From an uncultured Bacteroidales bacterium (GTDB lineage: Bacteria; Bacteroidota; Bacteroidia; Bacteroidales; P3): a stretch of DNA of 64,000 bases. Made by a program: the position numbers and the translations under genes. This document shows, in pieces, positions 1-10,426 of this stretch. Numbering within the stretch: the first letter of the stretch is position 1; every line of letters starts with the position of its first letter. The stretch lies in contig CAJTPR010000001.1 in assembly GCA_910578275.1 (NCBI GenBank), positions 328,928-392,927 on the forward strand, written 5' to 3'. Below the pieces are notes generated by a model that worked only from the letters and a program-made list of their open reading frames with translations, ran no database searches and had not been told where the DNA came from.

Positions 1-1607
<1,607 letters not shown>

Positions 1608-1627
1608 ACGTAGCGAACCTCATAATC

Positions 1628-1665
1628 AAAAGGGGAATGACTCTGCGAGTCATTCCCCTTTTTCT
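1628..1665. terminator. Bidirectional intrinsic terminator after dnaK
   Basis: A perfect 16-bp stem (1628-1643 with 1647-1662) closes a 3-nt loop. The stem has an A-run at the left and a T-run at the right, so it can work in both directions between dnaK (+) and the convergent EFR1 gene (-). Confidence 0.9.
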
Positions 1666-1744
1666 TTCGTAGGGCATCCGGCCGCTTTCCCTGCTTGCGG
1701 ATTCCGCACCTTGCCCCGCGCCGGACGCATCCCGGACGAAAACC

Positions 1745-2560
1745 CTACAAGAACACCACGGGTTCCGCCCTGCGGACATACATTTCTTCCAGTTCCCGCT
1801 GATGATAGAGATAGCCTTGGTCTTCATAGTAGCGGGCATGCTCGGGACATTTTTTGATACAAGCTCCGCATTTGATGCAGATACCCGTGTATTCCCGGAC
1901 ATGGTCGCGGCTTATCGAACCCATGGGACAAACCTCGGCGCAAAGCTTGCAATCGGTACATCTTTCGTTTACCAAAGGCTTCACCTTGAGTATGTCGATA
2001 GCCTTGTCATGGCGGTCGCGAGGTCGGTAATAACCCCTGTACGGAAAAGGTACGCCCTCCACGGCCACAGGTTCTTCCCGGCAAGCCGCCTGCCCGATCT
2101 TCCGCGCCACCTCGGAGGCGAACGCATCCGCCTTGGCAAAATCCCGGGCGTCGGGACGCCCTGCGCCCAAAAGACGGGAAAAGGCATGTTCGCCCACGAA
2201 GGCTGCCGCGGCGACCGTGCGCACGCCCGCATTTTCCATCAAGTCGCGCAATTCGATCAAGGCGTCATCGTAATTCCGGTTGCCGTATACCACTACCGGC
2301 ACGCCCCATGCCCCCTTGCCCTGCATCGTTCGCAAATATCCGAGCAACACGTTGGGAACCCTTCCCGCATAAACGGGCGTTCCCATCACCACCAATTCGT
2401 CCCGGCCGAACAGCAAAGGTTCCTGACGGGCGGCGGGCAACGTGAAATCCACCTCCGTGCAGGCAATCCGCAAATGGGTGGCAATCCGTGAAGCGATACG
2501 GCAAACCACGCCCTTGGTCGTGTCGGTGGCGCTGAAATAAACGGCCTTAACGATCTGCAT
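1745..2560 (-). CDS. EFR1-type flavodoxin/ferredoxin fusion protein
   Basis: Probable cytosolic electron-transfer protein of 271 residues. The N-terminal two thirds is flavodoxin-like (start MQIVKAVYFSATDTT, then VVMGTPVYAGRVPN), the shape of an FMN-binding fold. The C-terminus has two 4Fe-4S ferredoxin motifs of the CxxCxxCxxxCP type (CTDCKLCAEVCP and CIKCGACIKKCP). This order is that of EFR1-family ferrodoxins of anaerobes. The start overlaps the end of tilS by 14 bp, so the two are probably cotranscribed. The redox partner cannot be told from the sequence. Confidence 0.88.
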   Translation of the reverse strand: MQIVKAVYFSATDTTKGVVCRIASRIATHLRIACTEVDFTLPAARQEPLLFGRDELVVMGTPVYAGRVPNVLLGYLRTMQGKGAWGVPVVVYGNRNYDDALIELRDLMENAGVRTVAAAAFVGEHAFSRLLGAGRPDARDFAKADAFASEVARKIGQAACREEPVAVEGVPFPYRGYYRPRDRHDKAIDILKVKPLVNERCTDCKLCAEVCPMGSISRDHVREYTGICIKCGACIKKCPEHARYYEDQGYLYHQRELEEMYVRRAEPVVFL

Positions 2561-3908
2561 TTCCTTTTAATGTTATCTTCCAAGCTGTCTTCTCGCCCGG
2601 TTTGGAAAAATCTATCTTGTAACGGTCATCCAAACGATACCCGGCCACCCATACGATGTCCTCGCCCGAACAGAGCAACCATGCCTTTTCTTTCCGCGCG
2701 GTTCCCAGATGCAAGTCCTTGAAGAAATCGCTCAACTTCCTGGATCCTTTCATGCCCAACGGGCAAAACCGGTCACCCGGCCGCCAGTGCCGCCAGTGCA
2801 ACGGAAAACGCAATTTCCCGAAATCCAGGTAGGCCACGTCCGGATCCGGATCCAATTCAGCCCTCTGGTGCAGGATCACCTTTTCCTGCTCGGATACGGG
2901 CGCAAGTTCCGCCGACGGCGCCTGCACGTCCGGCACCCAGCGCCATCCGTCGGATTCACGTGTCAAAAAGCCCGTACCGTCGGCATTATGGAATTTCCTG
3001 CCGGCCGTGCCCGCTTGCCGGTTGACCGAAACCTGCGCTATTTGCTTGCGGCTAAAAGCTTTCTCCCGCAAATAAAGTTCCCAGAACAATTCCTGGTGCG
3101 GATCCAAAGCCGGCAGTTTGCCCGAAGCGATGAACTCCCCGCCGCTGCCGTCCATACCCTGCCGTTCCACCACGCGATGCCAGGCGTTTTCATACCAATC
3201 TTTCACCAAATCGTCCACCAGGCGCAACGAATGCATGCTCTGGTTCAACCGGGAAACGAAATCCGGACAATATGCCCCGACGACAGGCAAAAGGCCATGC
3301 CGTACACGATTGCGGACGCACATGGGCTGATCGTTGGTACTGTCCTGCACAAATTCCAGGTGACACGAAACGGCATATTCCGATATTTCGGAACGCAAGG
3401 CGAACAAGAGCGGCCTGACGAAACGGCCGTTCGTGCCGCTTTTGGGCAACATGCCCTTCAATCCCCTCAAGCCGCTGCCTCGAAAAAGATTGATGAAAAA
3501 GGTCTCGGCATTGTCGTTGGCATGATGAGCCAACAGGCAAGCATCGAAGCCAGGGTCGGAAAGCAGTTTCCTGAAAAAGCCGTAACGCAGTTCACGCGCG
3601 GCCATTTCTATCGAAATCTTGTGCCGACGGGCGTGTTCTCCGGTTTGAAAACCCGCAAGGAACAAGGGAAGTCCGTATTGTCCGGCCAAACGGCGCACGA
3701 AACGCTCGTCACGCTCCGATTCCTCTCCCCTGAGATGAAAATTGCAATGCGCCACCGCCAAATCGAAAGGGCCGTGCTCGCGCGCGTACCGGCAGACCAG
3801 ATGCAACAGCACCACCGAATCCACCCCGCCGCTAACGGCAAGGAGCAGCCTCTTGCATCCGGCAAAAAGCTGCTCCTTTTCCACATATTCGACAAAACGG
3901 CTGTACAT
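2547..3908 (-). CDS. tilS: tRNA(Ile)-lysidine synthetase TilS
   Basis: Ligates lysine onto C34 of the CAU-anticodon tRNA-Ile so that it reads AUA; essential and cytosolic. The protein has 453 residues. The N-terminal PP-loop ATPase motif LAVSGGVDSVVLLHL lies near residue 25, followed by AHCNFHLRGEES, both characteristic of TilS. The C-terminal TilS domain contains the RKLSDFFKDLH-type segment. It starts 10 bp after the end of infB and overlaps the EFR1 gene at its 3' end, consistent with an rimP-nusA-infB-tilS-EFR1 transcription unit. Confidence 0.95.
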   Translation of the reverse strand: MYSRFVEYVEKEQLFAGCKRLLLAVSGGVDSVVLLHLVCRYAREHGPFDLAVAHCNFHLRGEESERDERFVRRLAGQYGLPLFLAGFQTGEHARRHKISIEMAARELRYGFFRKLLSDPGFDACLLAHHANDNAETFFINLFRGSGLRGLKGMLPKSGTNGRFVRPLLFALRSEISEYAVSCHLEFVQDSTNDQPMCVRNRVRHGLLPVVGAYCPDFVSRLNQSMHSLRLVDDLVKDWYENAWHRVVERQGMDGSGGEFIASGKLPALDPHQELFWELYLREKAFSRKQIAQVSVNRQAGTAGRKFHNADGTGFLTRESDGWRWVPDVQAPSAELAPVSEQEKVILHQRAELDPDPDVAYLDFGKLRFPLHWRHWRPGDRFCPLGMKGSRKLSDFFKDLHLGTARKEKAWLLCSGEDIVWVAGYRLDDRYKIDFSKPGEKTAWKITLKGNADR

Positions 3909-3918
3909 GACCCGACGC

Positions 3919-6900
3919 CTACAACGTGCGCTTGATTTCCACTTGTTCGTAGCCTTCGATGATGTCTCCCACCTTGATGTCGTTGAAGTTCTTTATGTTC
4001 AAGCCGCAATCCTGGCCCACGGCGACTTCCTTCACGTCGTCCTTGAAACGGCGCAACGAACCCAATTCGCCGGTATATACCACGATACCGTCGCGAATGA
4101 TACGGATCTTGGCATTGCGGCCCAGGCGACCGTCCAACACGATACATCCGGCAATCGAACCCACCTTGCTGATCTTGAACACCTCGCGGATTTCGAGGTT
4201 GGCCACGATCCTTTCCTGGATAACGGGCGAAAGCATGCCCTCGATGGCGTCCTTCAACTCGTTGATGGCGTCATAGATGATGGAATAGAGGCGGATGTCG
4301 ATTTTCTCGTTTTCGGCCAACTTGCGGGCCGCCACCGAAGGACGAACCTGGAAGCCCACGATGATGGCTTCCGAAGCGGCGGCAAGCATGATGTCGCTTT
4401 CGGTGATCTGCCCCACCGACTTGTGGATGACATTGACCTGTACTTCGGGCGTGGAAAGCTTGAGCAAGGAGTCGGACAAGGCTTCCACCGAACCGTCCAC
4501 GTCACCCTTGACGATGATATTGAGTTCCTTGAAATTCCCGATGGCGATACGACGGCCGATGTCGTCGAGCGTGATATGCTTTTGGGCGCGCATGCCTTGT
4601 TCGCGCTGCAACTGCAATCGTTTTCCCGCGATTTCCTTGGCTTCCTTCTCGTCGGCCATGACGTTGAAAACGTCGCCCGGCTGAGGCGCGCCGTTCAAGC
4701 CCAACAACAGCAAGGGCTGCGAGGGGCCGGCTTCCTTCATGGGTTGGTTACGCTCGTTGTACATGGCCTTTACGCGACCGAACGTAGGCCCGGCCAGGAT
4801 AAAGTCGCCCACACGGACGGTACCGTCCTGCACCAGGATCTTGGCCACGTAACCGCGTCCCTTGTCCAAGGCCGATTCGATGACGGTTCCTTTTCCTTTC
4901 CTTTCGGGATGCGCCTTCAAGTCGAGCATTTCGGCTTCCAGCAACACTTTTTCGAGCAAGGCTTCCACGCCCGTTCCGGCCTTGGCCGAAATATCCTGGC
5001 TTTGGTACTTGCCTCCCCAGTCTTCCACAAGAAGGTTCATTTCCGCCAGTTCCGACTTGATCTTTTCGACATCGGCACCAGGCTTGTCTATCTTGTTGAT
5101 GGCAAAGACGATGGGAACGCCCGCCGCCTGGGCATGGTTGATGGCTTCCACCGTCTGGGGCATCACCCTGTCGTCGGCGGCCACCACGATGATGGCGATG
5201 TCGGTCATCTTGGCTCCACGGGCACGCATGGCCGTAAAAGCCTCGTGACCAGGCGTATCGAGGAATGTGATCCTGCGCCCGTCTTCCAGGCTCACCTCAT
5301 ACGCACCGATATGCTGCGTGATGCCTCCCGCTTCCCCCGCGATCACGTTGGTCTTCCTGATATAGTCGAGCAAAGAGGTCTTGCCGTGATCGACATGACC
5401 CATGACGGTGACGATAGGCGTACGTTCCACTTCCTCGCCCGCTTCTTCCTCGGTCTCCTTGTTTTCCATTTCGTGAATCACTTCCGCATCCACGAACTCC
5501 ACCTTGAAACCATACTCTTCGGCCAACAACGAAATGGGTTCGGCGCTCAAACGCTGGTTGATGGAAACGAACAAGCCCAACGACATGCAGGTTCCGATAA
5601 TCTGCGTCACAGGGACGTTCATCATCGAAGACAGTTCGTTGACCGTGACGAACTCGGTCACCTTCAACACTCGCCTTTCCTGCATTTCCTGTTGCATCTC
5701 GGCTTCCATGTGCTGGCGCACCATCTGGCGCTTTTCGCGGTTGTGCTTGGAAGTCTTCGACTTGCCCATGGGCGAAAGACGGGCCAAGGTTTCCTTTATC
5801 TGCTTTTCGATTTCCTGCTCGTCCATGACCGGTTGGGCGGGTGCGTTGTTCCGCGGTTTGTCGCCCTTGCGGTTCTGGTTCCTGTTGGGGCGATTTCCGC
5901 CTTGTTGCTGGTCATTGCCCCCGAAAAGCCGCTTGAGCCCTTCGCGACCGCCGCCTTGGCCGGCCGCAGGAGGAGCGTCTTTCTTGATCCGCTTGCGGCG
6001 TTTCTCCAACGTGCCCGGATTGTCTTTCGAGGAAGCCACCGGCTTGGGCTTGCGCTCGAACTGGGTCAGGTCCACCCGCTGGCCGGTGATCTTGGGACCG
6101 TCTATCTTGACGTATTCGGTCTTGATGAAGTTGTCTTCCTTGGGTTTGGCAGCCGCCGGTTCCGGTTCGGGAGCGGGTTCGGGCGTCACGATCTGCGGCT
6201 TTTCTATCTTCTCGGGTTTGACGGCCTTGCCCTGTCGGGCCAGGTTCAACTCGTCGGCATCCATGACCGAAACGATCTTGGGGCCTGCCAGATGGCTGCT
6301 GCCCGAATCGAACAATCGTTCCAGTTTCTGCCTTGAACTTTCCGCCTTGGGCAATTCCGGAATTTCCGGCTTGACCGCTTCCTGTACCGGTTCTCCGGAT
6401 TCGGAAACAGGTTCCGGTCCGGAAGCGGATTCCGGTTTCGATCCGGGCGCGCGCTCGGGTTCCGGTTCCTGGACCGGTTCGGGCTCCACGACGGATTCAG
6501 GTTCGGGCTCCGCCACCGGTGCGGGTGCCGGATTCTCCTTTGCGGCTTCCGCTTTCTTCTTTTGACCGGAGGCCGGCTTCTCTTCCTTCACTTCCGGCTG
6601 CCCGGCTTCAGATTCCGTTTCCTCCGCCTTGGTTTCCTTGGCTTTCTTGGCCGTCTTCTTGGCCGGTGCGGCGGATATTTCGGATGTCTTTATGAACAAC
6701 TCCTTGGCTTCGACGGCCTCCGCCGCATCTTCCGCAATGTCCTTGGGCGTTTCCTTGGCCTCCACCGCCACTTTCTTGGGTATGGCTTCCAACTGCACGC
6801 CCTGCGCCTTTTCGGAAATCACCTTGTCCGACTGGAACTCCTTGAGCACAAGCATATACTGCTCGCCCGAAAGCTTGGTATTGGGACTGGCTTCCACTTC

Positions 6901-7002
6901 ATGTCCCTTCTTTCCCAAGAACTCGATTATCGTACTTACCGAAACATTCACTTCTTTGGCGGCTTTCGAGAGCCTCACCGGTTTTGTTTCTTCTGCCATC
7001 AA
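3919..7002 (-). CDS. infB: Translation initiation factor IF-2
   Basis: GTPase that places fMet-tRNA on the 30S subunit and promotes subunit joining. The 1027 residues include an N-terminal IF2_N domain (LSKAAKEVNVSVSTIIEFLG), a long low-complexity linker rich in Lys, Ala, Pro and Glu (about residues 65-330), a basic segment, and then the G domain: GHVDHGKT near residue 535, DTPGHEAF near 580 and NKID near 637. IF2 domains 2 to 4 follow. The start could be either of two adjacent Met codons. Because the linker is strongly biased, the opposite strand carries a very long spurious open frame. Confidence 0.97.
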   Translation of the reverse strand: MMAEETKPVRLSKAAKEVNVSVSTIIEFLGKKGHEVEASPNTKLSGEQYMLVLKEFQSDKVISEKAQGVQLEAIPKKVAVEAKETPKDIAEDAAEAVEAKELFIKTSEISAAPAKKTAKKAKETKAEETESEAGQPEVKEEKPASGQKKKAEAAKENPAPAPVAEPEPESVVEPEPVQEPEPERAPGSKPESASGPEPVSESGEPVQEAVKPEIPELPKAESSRQKLERLFDSGSSHLAGPKIVSVMDADELNLARQGKAVKPEKIEKPQIVTPEPAPEPEPAAAKPKEDNFIKTEYVKIDGPKITGQRVDLTQFERKPKPVASSKDNPGTLEKRRKRIKKDAPPAAGQGGGREGLKRLFGGNDQQQGGNRPNRNQNRKGDKPRNNAPAQPVMDEQEIEKQIKETLARLSPMGKSKTSKHNREKRQMVRQHMEAEMQQEMQERRVLKVTEFVTVNELSSMMNVPVTQIIGTCMSLGLFVSINQRLSAEPISLLAEEYGFKVEFVDAEVIHEMENKETEEEAGEEVERTPIVTVMGHVDHGKTSLLDYIRKTNVIAGEAGGITQHIGAYEVSLEDGRRITFLDTPGHEAFTAMRARGAKMTDIAIIVVAADDRVMPQTVEAINHAQAAGVPIVFAINKIDKPGADVEKIKSELAEMNLLVEDWGGKYQSQDISAKAGTGVEALLEKVLLEAEMLDLKAHPERKGKGTVIESALDKGRGYVAKILVQDGTVRVGDFILAGPTFGRVKAMYNERNQPMKEAGPSQPLLLLGLNGAPQPGDVFNVMADEKEAKEIAGKRLQLQREQGMRAQKHITLDDIGRRIAIGNFKELNIIVKGDVDGSVEALSDSLLKLSTPEVQVNVIHKSVGQITESDIMLAAASEAIIVGFQVRPSVAARKLAENEKIDIRLYSIIYDAINELKDAIEGMLSPVIQERIVANLEIREVFKISKVGSIAGCIVLDGRLGRNAKIRIIRDGIVVYTGELGSLRRFKDDVKEVAVGQDCGLNIKNFNDIKVGDIIEGYEQVEIKRTL

Positions 7003-7056
7003 TTCTACTGCTTCTGATTTATGTTCTGAACTATGCGTAAAAAATCCCTCGTCCGG

Positions 7057-8298
7057 CTAATCCTCGAATTCGGCCTGGAGAATACGCCTTACCTCGGCGA
7101 TGGTCTCTTCTTCCAGGTCGGTGCGATGCGCCAGTTCCTGAGGGTCCATGGCCAACACGTCCTTGGCCGTGTCGCAACCTATGTTGCTCAATTGATCCAG
7201 TATCCACTGGTCTATTTCATCGCTGAATTCCTGCAAGTCCACGTCTTCCTCCTCGGTGCCGGTACTTTCACGATACACGTCGATGTCGTAACCCGAAATG
7301 CGGCCTGCCAGCTTGATATTGAAACCGCCCTTGCCGATGGCCAACGAAACCTGGTCGGCACGCATGTACACCTCGGCTGTCTTGTCTTCTTCGTTGATCT
7401 TTATCGAGGAAATCTTGGCCGGGCTCAAGGCGCGGGTGATCAACAACTCGGGATTGTTGGTCCAGTTGATCACGTCGATGTTCTCGTTGCGCAGTTCACG
7501 CACGATGCCGTGGATCCTGGCTCCTTTCATCCCCACGCAGGCACCTACCGGATCCACGCGGTCGTCATACGATTCGACGGCCACCTTGGCCCTCTCGCCC
7601 GGTTCCCGTTCGATACGCTTGATGGTGATGAGTCCGTCGAAGATTTCGGGCACTTCCTGTTCGAAAAGACGTTCAAGGAAAATAGGCGAAGTACGTGAAA
7701 GCACGATGACGGGCGTGTTGTTCTTCACGTCTACCTTGAGAACCACCGCGCGGACGGTATCGCCCTTGCGGTAGAAATCGGCCGGAATCTGTTCGCTCTT
7801 GGGCAGAAGCAATTCCACGCCGGCATCGTCAAGCAACAAGATCTCGCGCTTCCAGACCTGATAGACTTCACCCGTGATGATTTCGCCGATCCTTTCCTTG
7901 TAACGCTTGTATATGACATTGTGTTCGTAGTCCTGGATCTTGGAAACGAGGTTCTGGCGAATGGCCAAGATCTCGCGACGACCGAAATCGCTTATATAGA
8001 CGGCTTCCGAGACATCTTCGCCCACTTCGAAGTCGGGTTCTATCTTTATGGCTTCTGAATAGGGAATTTCCAAGACGGGGTCTTTCAGTTCGCTGTCTTC
8101 CACGATCACGCGGTTGCGCCAGATTTCCAAATCGCCCTTGTCGATGTTGACGATGATGTCGATGTTGGCGTCGGTACCGTATTTCTTGATCAGCATGGCC
8201 CGAAACACATCTTCCAAGATGCGCATCATCGTTTCGCGGTCAATGCTTTTCAGGTCTTTAAATTCGGAAAAGCTTTCTACCAAATTCAGATTTTCCAT
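7057..8298 (-). CDS. nusA: Transcription termination/antitermination factor NusA
   Basis: RNA-polymerase-associated elongation factor that modulates pausing, intrinsic termination and antitermination. With 413 residues it is shorter than the roughly 495-residue E. coli protein, as in many Bacteroidota. The order is an N-terminal polymerase-binding domain, an S1 domain (from about residue 135, GEIITGEVYQVWKR), two KH domains (VGACVGMKGARIHGI and the SLAIGKGGFNIKLA stretch), and an acidic helical tail. It lies between rimP and infB, the usual arrangement, and is likely cotranscribed with both. Confidence 0.96.
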   Translation of the reverse strand: MENLNLVESFSEFKDLKSIDRETMMRILEDVFRAMLIKKYGTDANIDIIVNIDKGDLEIWRNRVIVEDSELKDPVLEIPYSEAIKIEPDFEVGEDVSEAVYISDFGRREILAIRQNLVSKIQDYEHNVIYKRYKERIGEIITGEVYQVWKREILLLDDAGVELLLPKSEQIPADFYRKGDTVRAVVLKVDVKNNTPVIVLSRTSPIFLERLFEQEVPEIFDGLITIKRIEREPGERAKVAVESYDDRVDPVGACVGMKGARIHGIVRELRNENIDVINWTNNPELLITRALSPAKISSIKINEEDKTAEVYMRADQVSLAIGKGGFNIKLAGRISGYDIDVYRESTGTEEEDVDLQEFSDEIDQWILDQLSNIGCDTAKDVLAMDPQELAHRTDLEEETIAEVRRILQAEFED

Positions 8299-8310
8299 TG
8301 TCTTGTCTTG

Positions 8311-8799
8311 TTATTTGAATGAGATTACAATTTTCGTTTCCTTGATCCGGCCGTACTCGAATTCATGTTCAACCGCCTCCTCCGACGGAGAAGCATCCTT
8401 CTTGGCCGAAGCCCTCGTCTTCTTCTTGAGGTTTTCCCTTAACCGGAAACCCTGTTCGTCGGCGGCGACGATGATTCCTTTCAATGTCCGGCCGTCGGTC
8501 GTGACCACCTTCACCTCCCGGCCTATGTTCTTGACATATTGCGCCGCGACCCGGAAAGGCTGGTCCAGACCTGCCGAGGAAACGGTAAGTTCGAAATCTT
8601 CCGCGTCGCGGTCGAGGTTCTCCTCGATATGGCGGCTCACCTCCACGCAAGTGTCGATGCCCACGCCTTTCATTCCGTCTATGTAGACCTTGATCTCGTT
8701 CTTGGGCGAAACCGAAACGCTTACGGCGAACAATTCCTCTTCGGGCCTTTTGGCAAGGGCCTGCGACAAAAGTTCTTCTATTTGCTTCTTGCTTGTCAT
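8311..8799 (-). CDS. rimP: Ribosome maturation factor RimP
   Basis: Assists late 30S subunit assembly in the cytosol. The protein has 162 residues, the usual RimP size, with an N-terminal alpha/beta domain ending at the conserved GVGIDTCVEVSRHIEENLDR region, then VSSAGLDQPFR and a C-terminal SH3-like domain. The tail is richer in Lys and Ala than in most relatives. It is first in the rimP-nusA-infB order; a promoter-like site and a terminator-like hairpin sit in front of it. Confidence 0.93.
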   Translation of the reverse strand: MTSKKQIEELLSQALAKRPEEELFAVSVSVSPKNEIKVYIDGMKGVGIDTCVEVSRHIEENLDRDAEDFELTVSSAGLDQPFRVAAQYVKNIGREVKVVTTDGRTLKGIIVAADEQGFRLRENLKKKTRASAKKDASPSEEAVEHEFEYGRIKETKIVISFK

Positions 8800-8845
8800 T
8801 TTCTTAAAAAAGAATGTTTTCGGGGTTTATCCAGAAACAAAGTGT

Positions 8846-8871
8846 AACAAAAAAGGGGTCTTGTAACCCCT
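8846..8871 (-). terminator. Terminator-like hairpin in the rimP leader (possible attenuator)
   Basis: On the minus strand a 6-bp stem AGGGGT/ACCCCT with a 6-nt loop is followed immediately by six T. It lies between the candidate promoter at 8913-8920 and the rimP start at 8799, with no minus-strand gene upstream that it could terminate. This suggests attenuation of the nusA operon. The stem is short, so its efficiency is uncertain. Confidence 0.5.
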
Positions 8872-8912
8872 CTGTCCAGCACCCGCCTCTGCCATTTCCC
8901 TAAAACCGATTG

Positions 8913-8944
8913 CAAATATAGTGTTTTTCACACAGTAAAACAAT
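8913..8944 (-). promoter_or_regulatory. Candidate promoter of rimP-nusA-infB
   Basis: CAAATATA at 8913-8920 is TATATTTG on the minus strand and fits the Bacteroidota -7 motif TAnnTTTG. A 3-of-4 match to TTTG lies 20 nt upstream (CAAT at 8941-8944). Confidence 0.5.
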
Positions 8945-9035
8945 TTTTCCGTTTTCGGCGGAACCCGGATATGGAAACATCTCTCTGCTTTTTGCATGTT
9001 TCACGAGACTCATGCCAAACATATCCGATTTTCCG

Positions 9036-9043
9036 TATATTTG
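9036..9043 (+). promoter_or_regulatory. Candidate -7 promoter element
   Basis: TATATTTG matches TAnnTTTG exactly. It lies about 65 nt before the truncated secreted ORF at 9109 and may also serve the barrel gene at 9253. No clear -33 element is present. Confidence 0.4.
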
Positions 9044-9108
9044 GGGCAGTTACTTTAATTGAACATCAAAATATCCGATATCGACAAACCTTCAAAAAAC
9101 ATAAAACC

Positions 9109-9222
9109 ATGAAAACAAGAAACTTTTTCGTTACCGTATTTATATTGGCAACATTTTCGATTGCAGTACATGGACAATTGAGAGTCTATAACTCGGATCT
9201 CTTGAAAAGTTGTATCGGATAA
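9109..9222 (+). pseudogene. Truncated secreted-protein ORF (signal peptide only)
   Basis: A 37-residue frame beginning MKTRNFFVTVFILATF, a good signal peptide ending HGQ, then LRVYNSD and a stop nine residues later. Many Bacteroidota secreted structural proteins begin with such a leader followed by an (L)RVYSNGNVGIG-like repeat. This looks like the 5' stump of such a gene, cut off just after the leader. It could instead be a genuine small peptide. A longer in-frame start at 8971 exists, but the residues it adds do not look coding. Confidence 0.4.
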
Positions 9223-9252
9223 CGATTCATTCAATCAAAAACTAATCATACG

Positions 9253-10200
9253 ATGAAATTTCATCAGCAAATCATATTTTTCTTCGGGTTGTTTACAATC
9301 TTCCCATGCCTTGTTTCCGCCAACGCGCAAGAAGTACTCCCAGGCAGGTTTGGCACGGACAATGCAAAACGCTCCAATGTCCCAAAGCGCAACGACAAAG
9401 CGAAGAAGCCCGTTCCCGAATTCCCGTTCAAACGGTTTTATGTGGATGCTTCTTTGGGATATGGTTTTTCATTGGGAACCATTCATCTTACAGGGGCTTA
9501 CAAACATGAACTTTTTCCGTCGGGAAGTAATTTGAGAGACCACGGCTTCAGCTTTGGAAGCGGGCTCAATGTGGGAGTCTCTTTCGGCTACAAATTCAAC
9601 AAATATCTTTCACTTGAACTGGGTGGCAGTTATATGGCTTATCCTACCAGGGAAACATGGTCTGCATTGCCCGTAAATATCTTGGAACAAGACACATCGG
9701 GACACTATTCCAAATCTTCTTATACGCTCAACTCCATGCGGATTTCATCCCAAAGCGGGCATATTGCCGTTCAATTGGTCGTTTCGCCGGGATTCAGACG
9801 GGTGGATCCATATGTCAAGGCCGGGTTGGCGGTCTCCATCGCAAATATCCGGGCTTCGCAATCTTATTCCGTAGGTGAAGGCGGGGCATGGCAAGAAGGT
9901 TCAAGGGAAATCTTCCAGCAGTCGTTCTCCGGCTCACAATGGGCTTTCCGGGCAGGATTCTTGGGCGCGATAGGCATGAATGTACACATTTCGCCCTTGA
10001 TATCCCTCTTTGCGGAATGGCAATTTTCGATATCCAATTTCGTACAACTGGATTGGGGCGATTTGCATCTGAAATCAGAACAGGGGGACAAGGAAGCTGC
10101 AAAAAAGTTGTTGGATGCCGAGCCACAACGATTCACGGGCGTGGACCACTTGTCGTTCAACAGCCACGGATTACAAATCGGCGTGAAATTCAAATTTTAG
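9253..10200 (+). CDS. Outer-membrane beta-barrel protein
   Basis: A 315-residue protein with a signal peptide (MKFHQQIIFFFGLFTIF... cleaved near SANAQ), a short basic spacer, and then alternating amphipathic strands rich in Gly and aromatics (DASLGYGFSLGTIHLTGAY, LNVGVSFGYKFNKYLSLELG). It ends in GLQIGVKFKF, a terminal beta-strand closing on Phe as in BamA-inserted barrels. This is the usual look of the Bacteroidota outer-membrane beta-barrel (OmpW/porin-like) families. The ligand or function cannot be stated. The region is less GC-rich than its surroundings, and an 11-bp hairpin follows the stop. Confidence 0.75.
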   Translation: MKFHQQIIFFFGLFTIFPCLVSANAQEVLPGRFGTDNAKRSNVPKRNDKAKKPVPEFPFKRFYVDASLGYGFSLGTIHLTGAYKHELFPSGSNLRDHGFSFGSGLNVGVSFGYKFNKYLSLELGGSYMAYPTRETWSALPVNILEQDTSGHYSKSSYTLNSMRISSQSGHIAVQLVVSPGFRRVDPYVKAGLAVSIANIRASQSYSVGEGGAWQEGSREIFQQSFSGSQWAFRAGFLGAIGMNVHISPLISLFAEWQFSISNFVQLDWGDLHLKSEQGDKEAAKKLLDAEPQRFTGVDHLSFNSHGLQIGVKFKF

Positions 10201-10212
10201 GGAAACAGCCAA

Positions 10213-10244
10213 GTTCGTCGGTGATTCAAAAACCACCGACGAAC
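10213..10244 (+). terminator. Hairpin after the barrel gene
   Basis: A perfect 11-bp inverted repeat (10213-10223 with 10234-10244) with a 10-nt A-rich loop starts 12 nt after the stop. No clear T-run follows, so it may be a weak terminator or an RNA 3'-end stabiliser. Confidence 0.55.
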
Positions 10245-10314
10245 GCTGTCGTGGCAATTTAGCCCTAAAAATCGCACTTCGTTTTGACAGTATATTTCGG
10301 CGGAACCTTTCCCG

Positions 10315-10397
10315 TCATTCGGGGTGAACCAGGTGTTACAACTCCACGTTCACGTCAAAATTCCGCTCCAGCAGGGCTTTCATCTTTTCGGCACAAT
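10315..10397 (-). pseudogene. Degenerate copy of the 3' end of the RapZ-like gene
   Basis: Read on the minus strand this gives VYCAEKMKALLERNFDVNVEL, an internal stop, then HLVHPE and a stop. The intact gene at 11987-13399 ends VYCAEKMKTLLDRNFAVNVELRHWVHPE. The DNA is also clearly similar, including an unbroken run of about 20 identical bases around the CAEKMK codons, with one codon missing. Homology stops a few codons upstream. It is a remnant of about 30 codons left by duplication or ectopic recombination. Confidence 0.8.
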
Positions 10398-10426
10398 AGA
10401 CCCAATGCTGTGTCTGTGGATAGATT

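Noticed and set aside
3742..6336. 864-codon open frame opposite infB
   Set aside because: It is antisense to a certain gene whose linker has strongly biased codons; its translation is His/Leu/Asp-rich without any family feature.
8971..9108. Upstream extension of the truncated secreted ORF
   Set aside because: The extra 46 residues do not look coding, overlap a promoter-like site, and would hide the signal peptide that begins at 9109.
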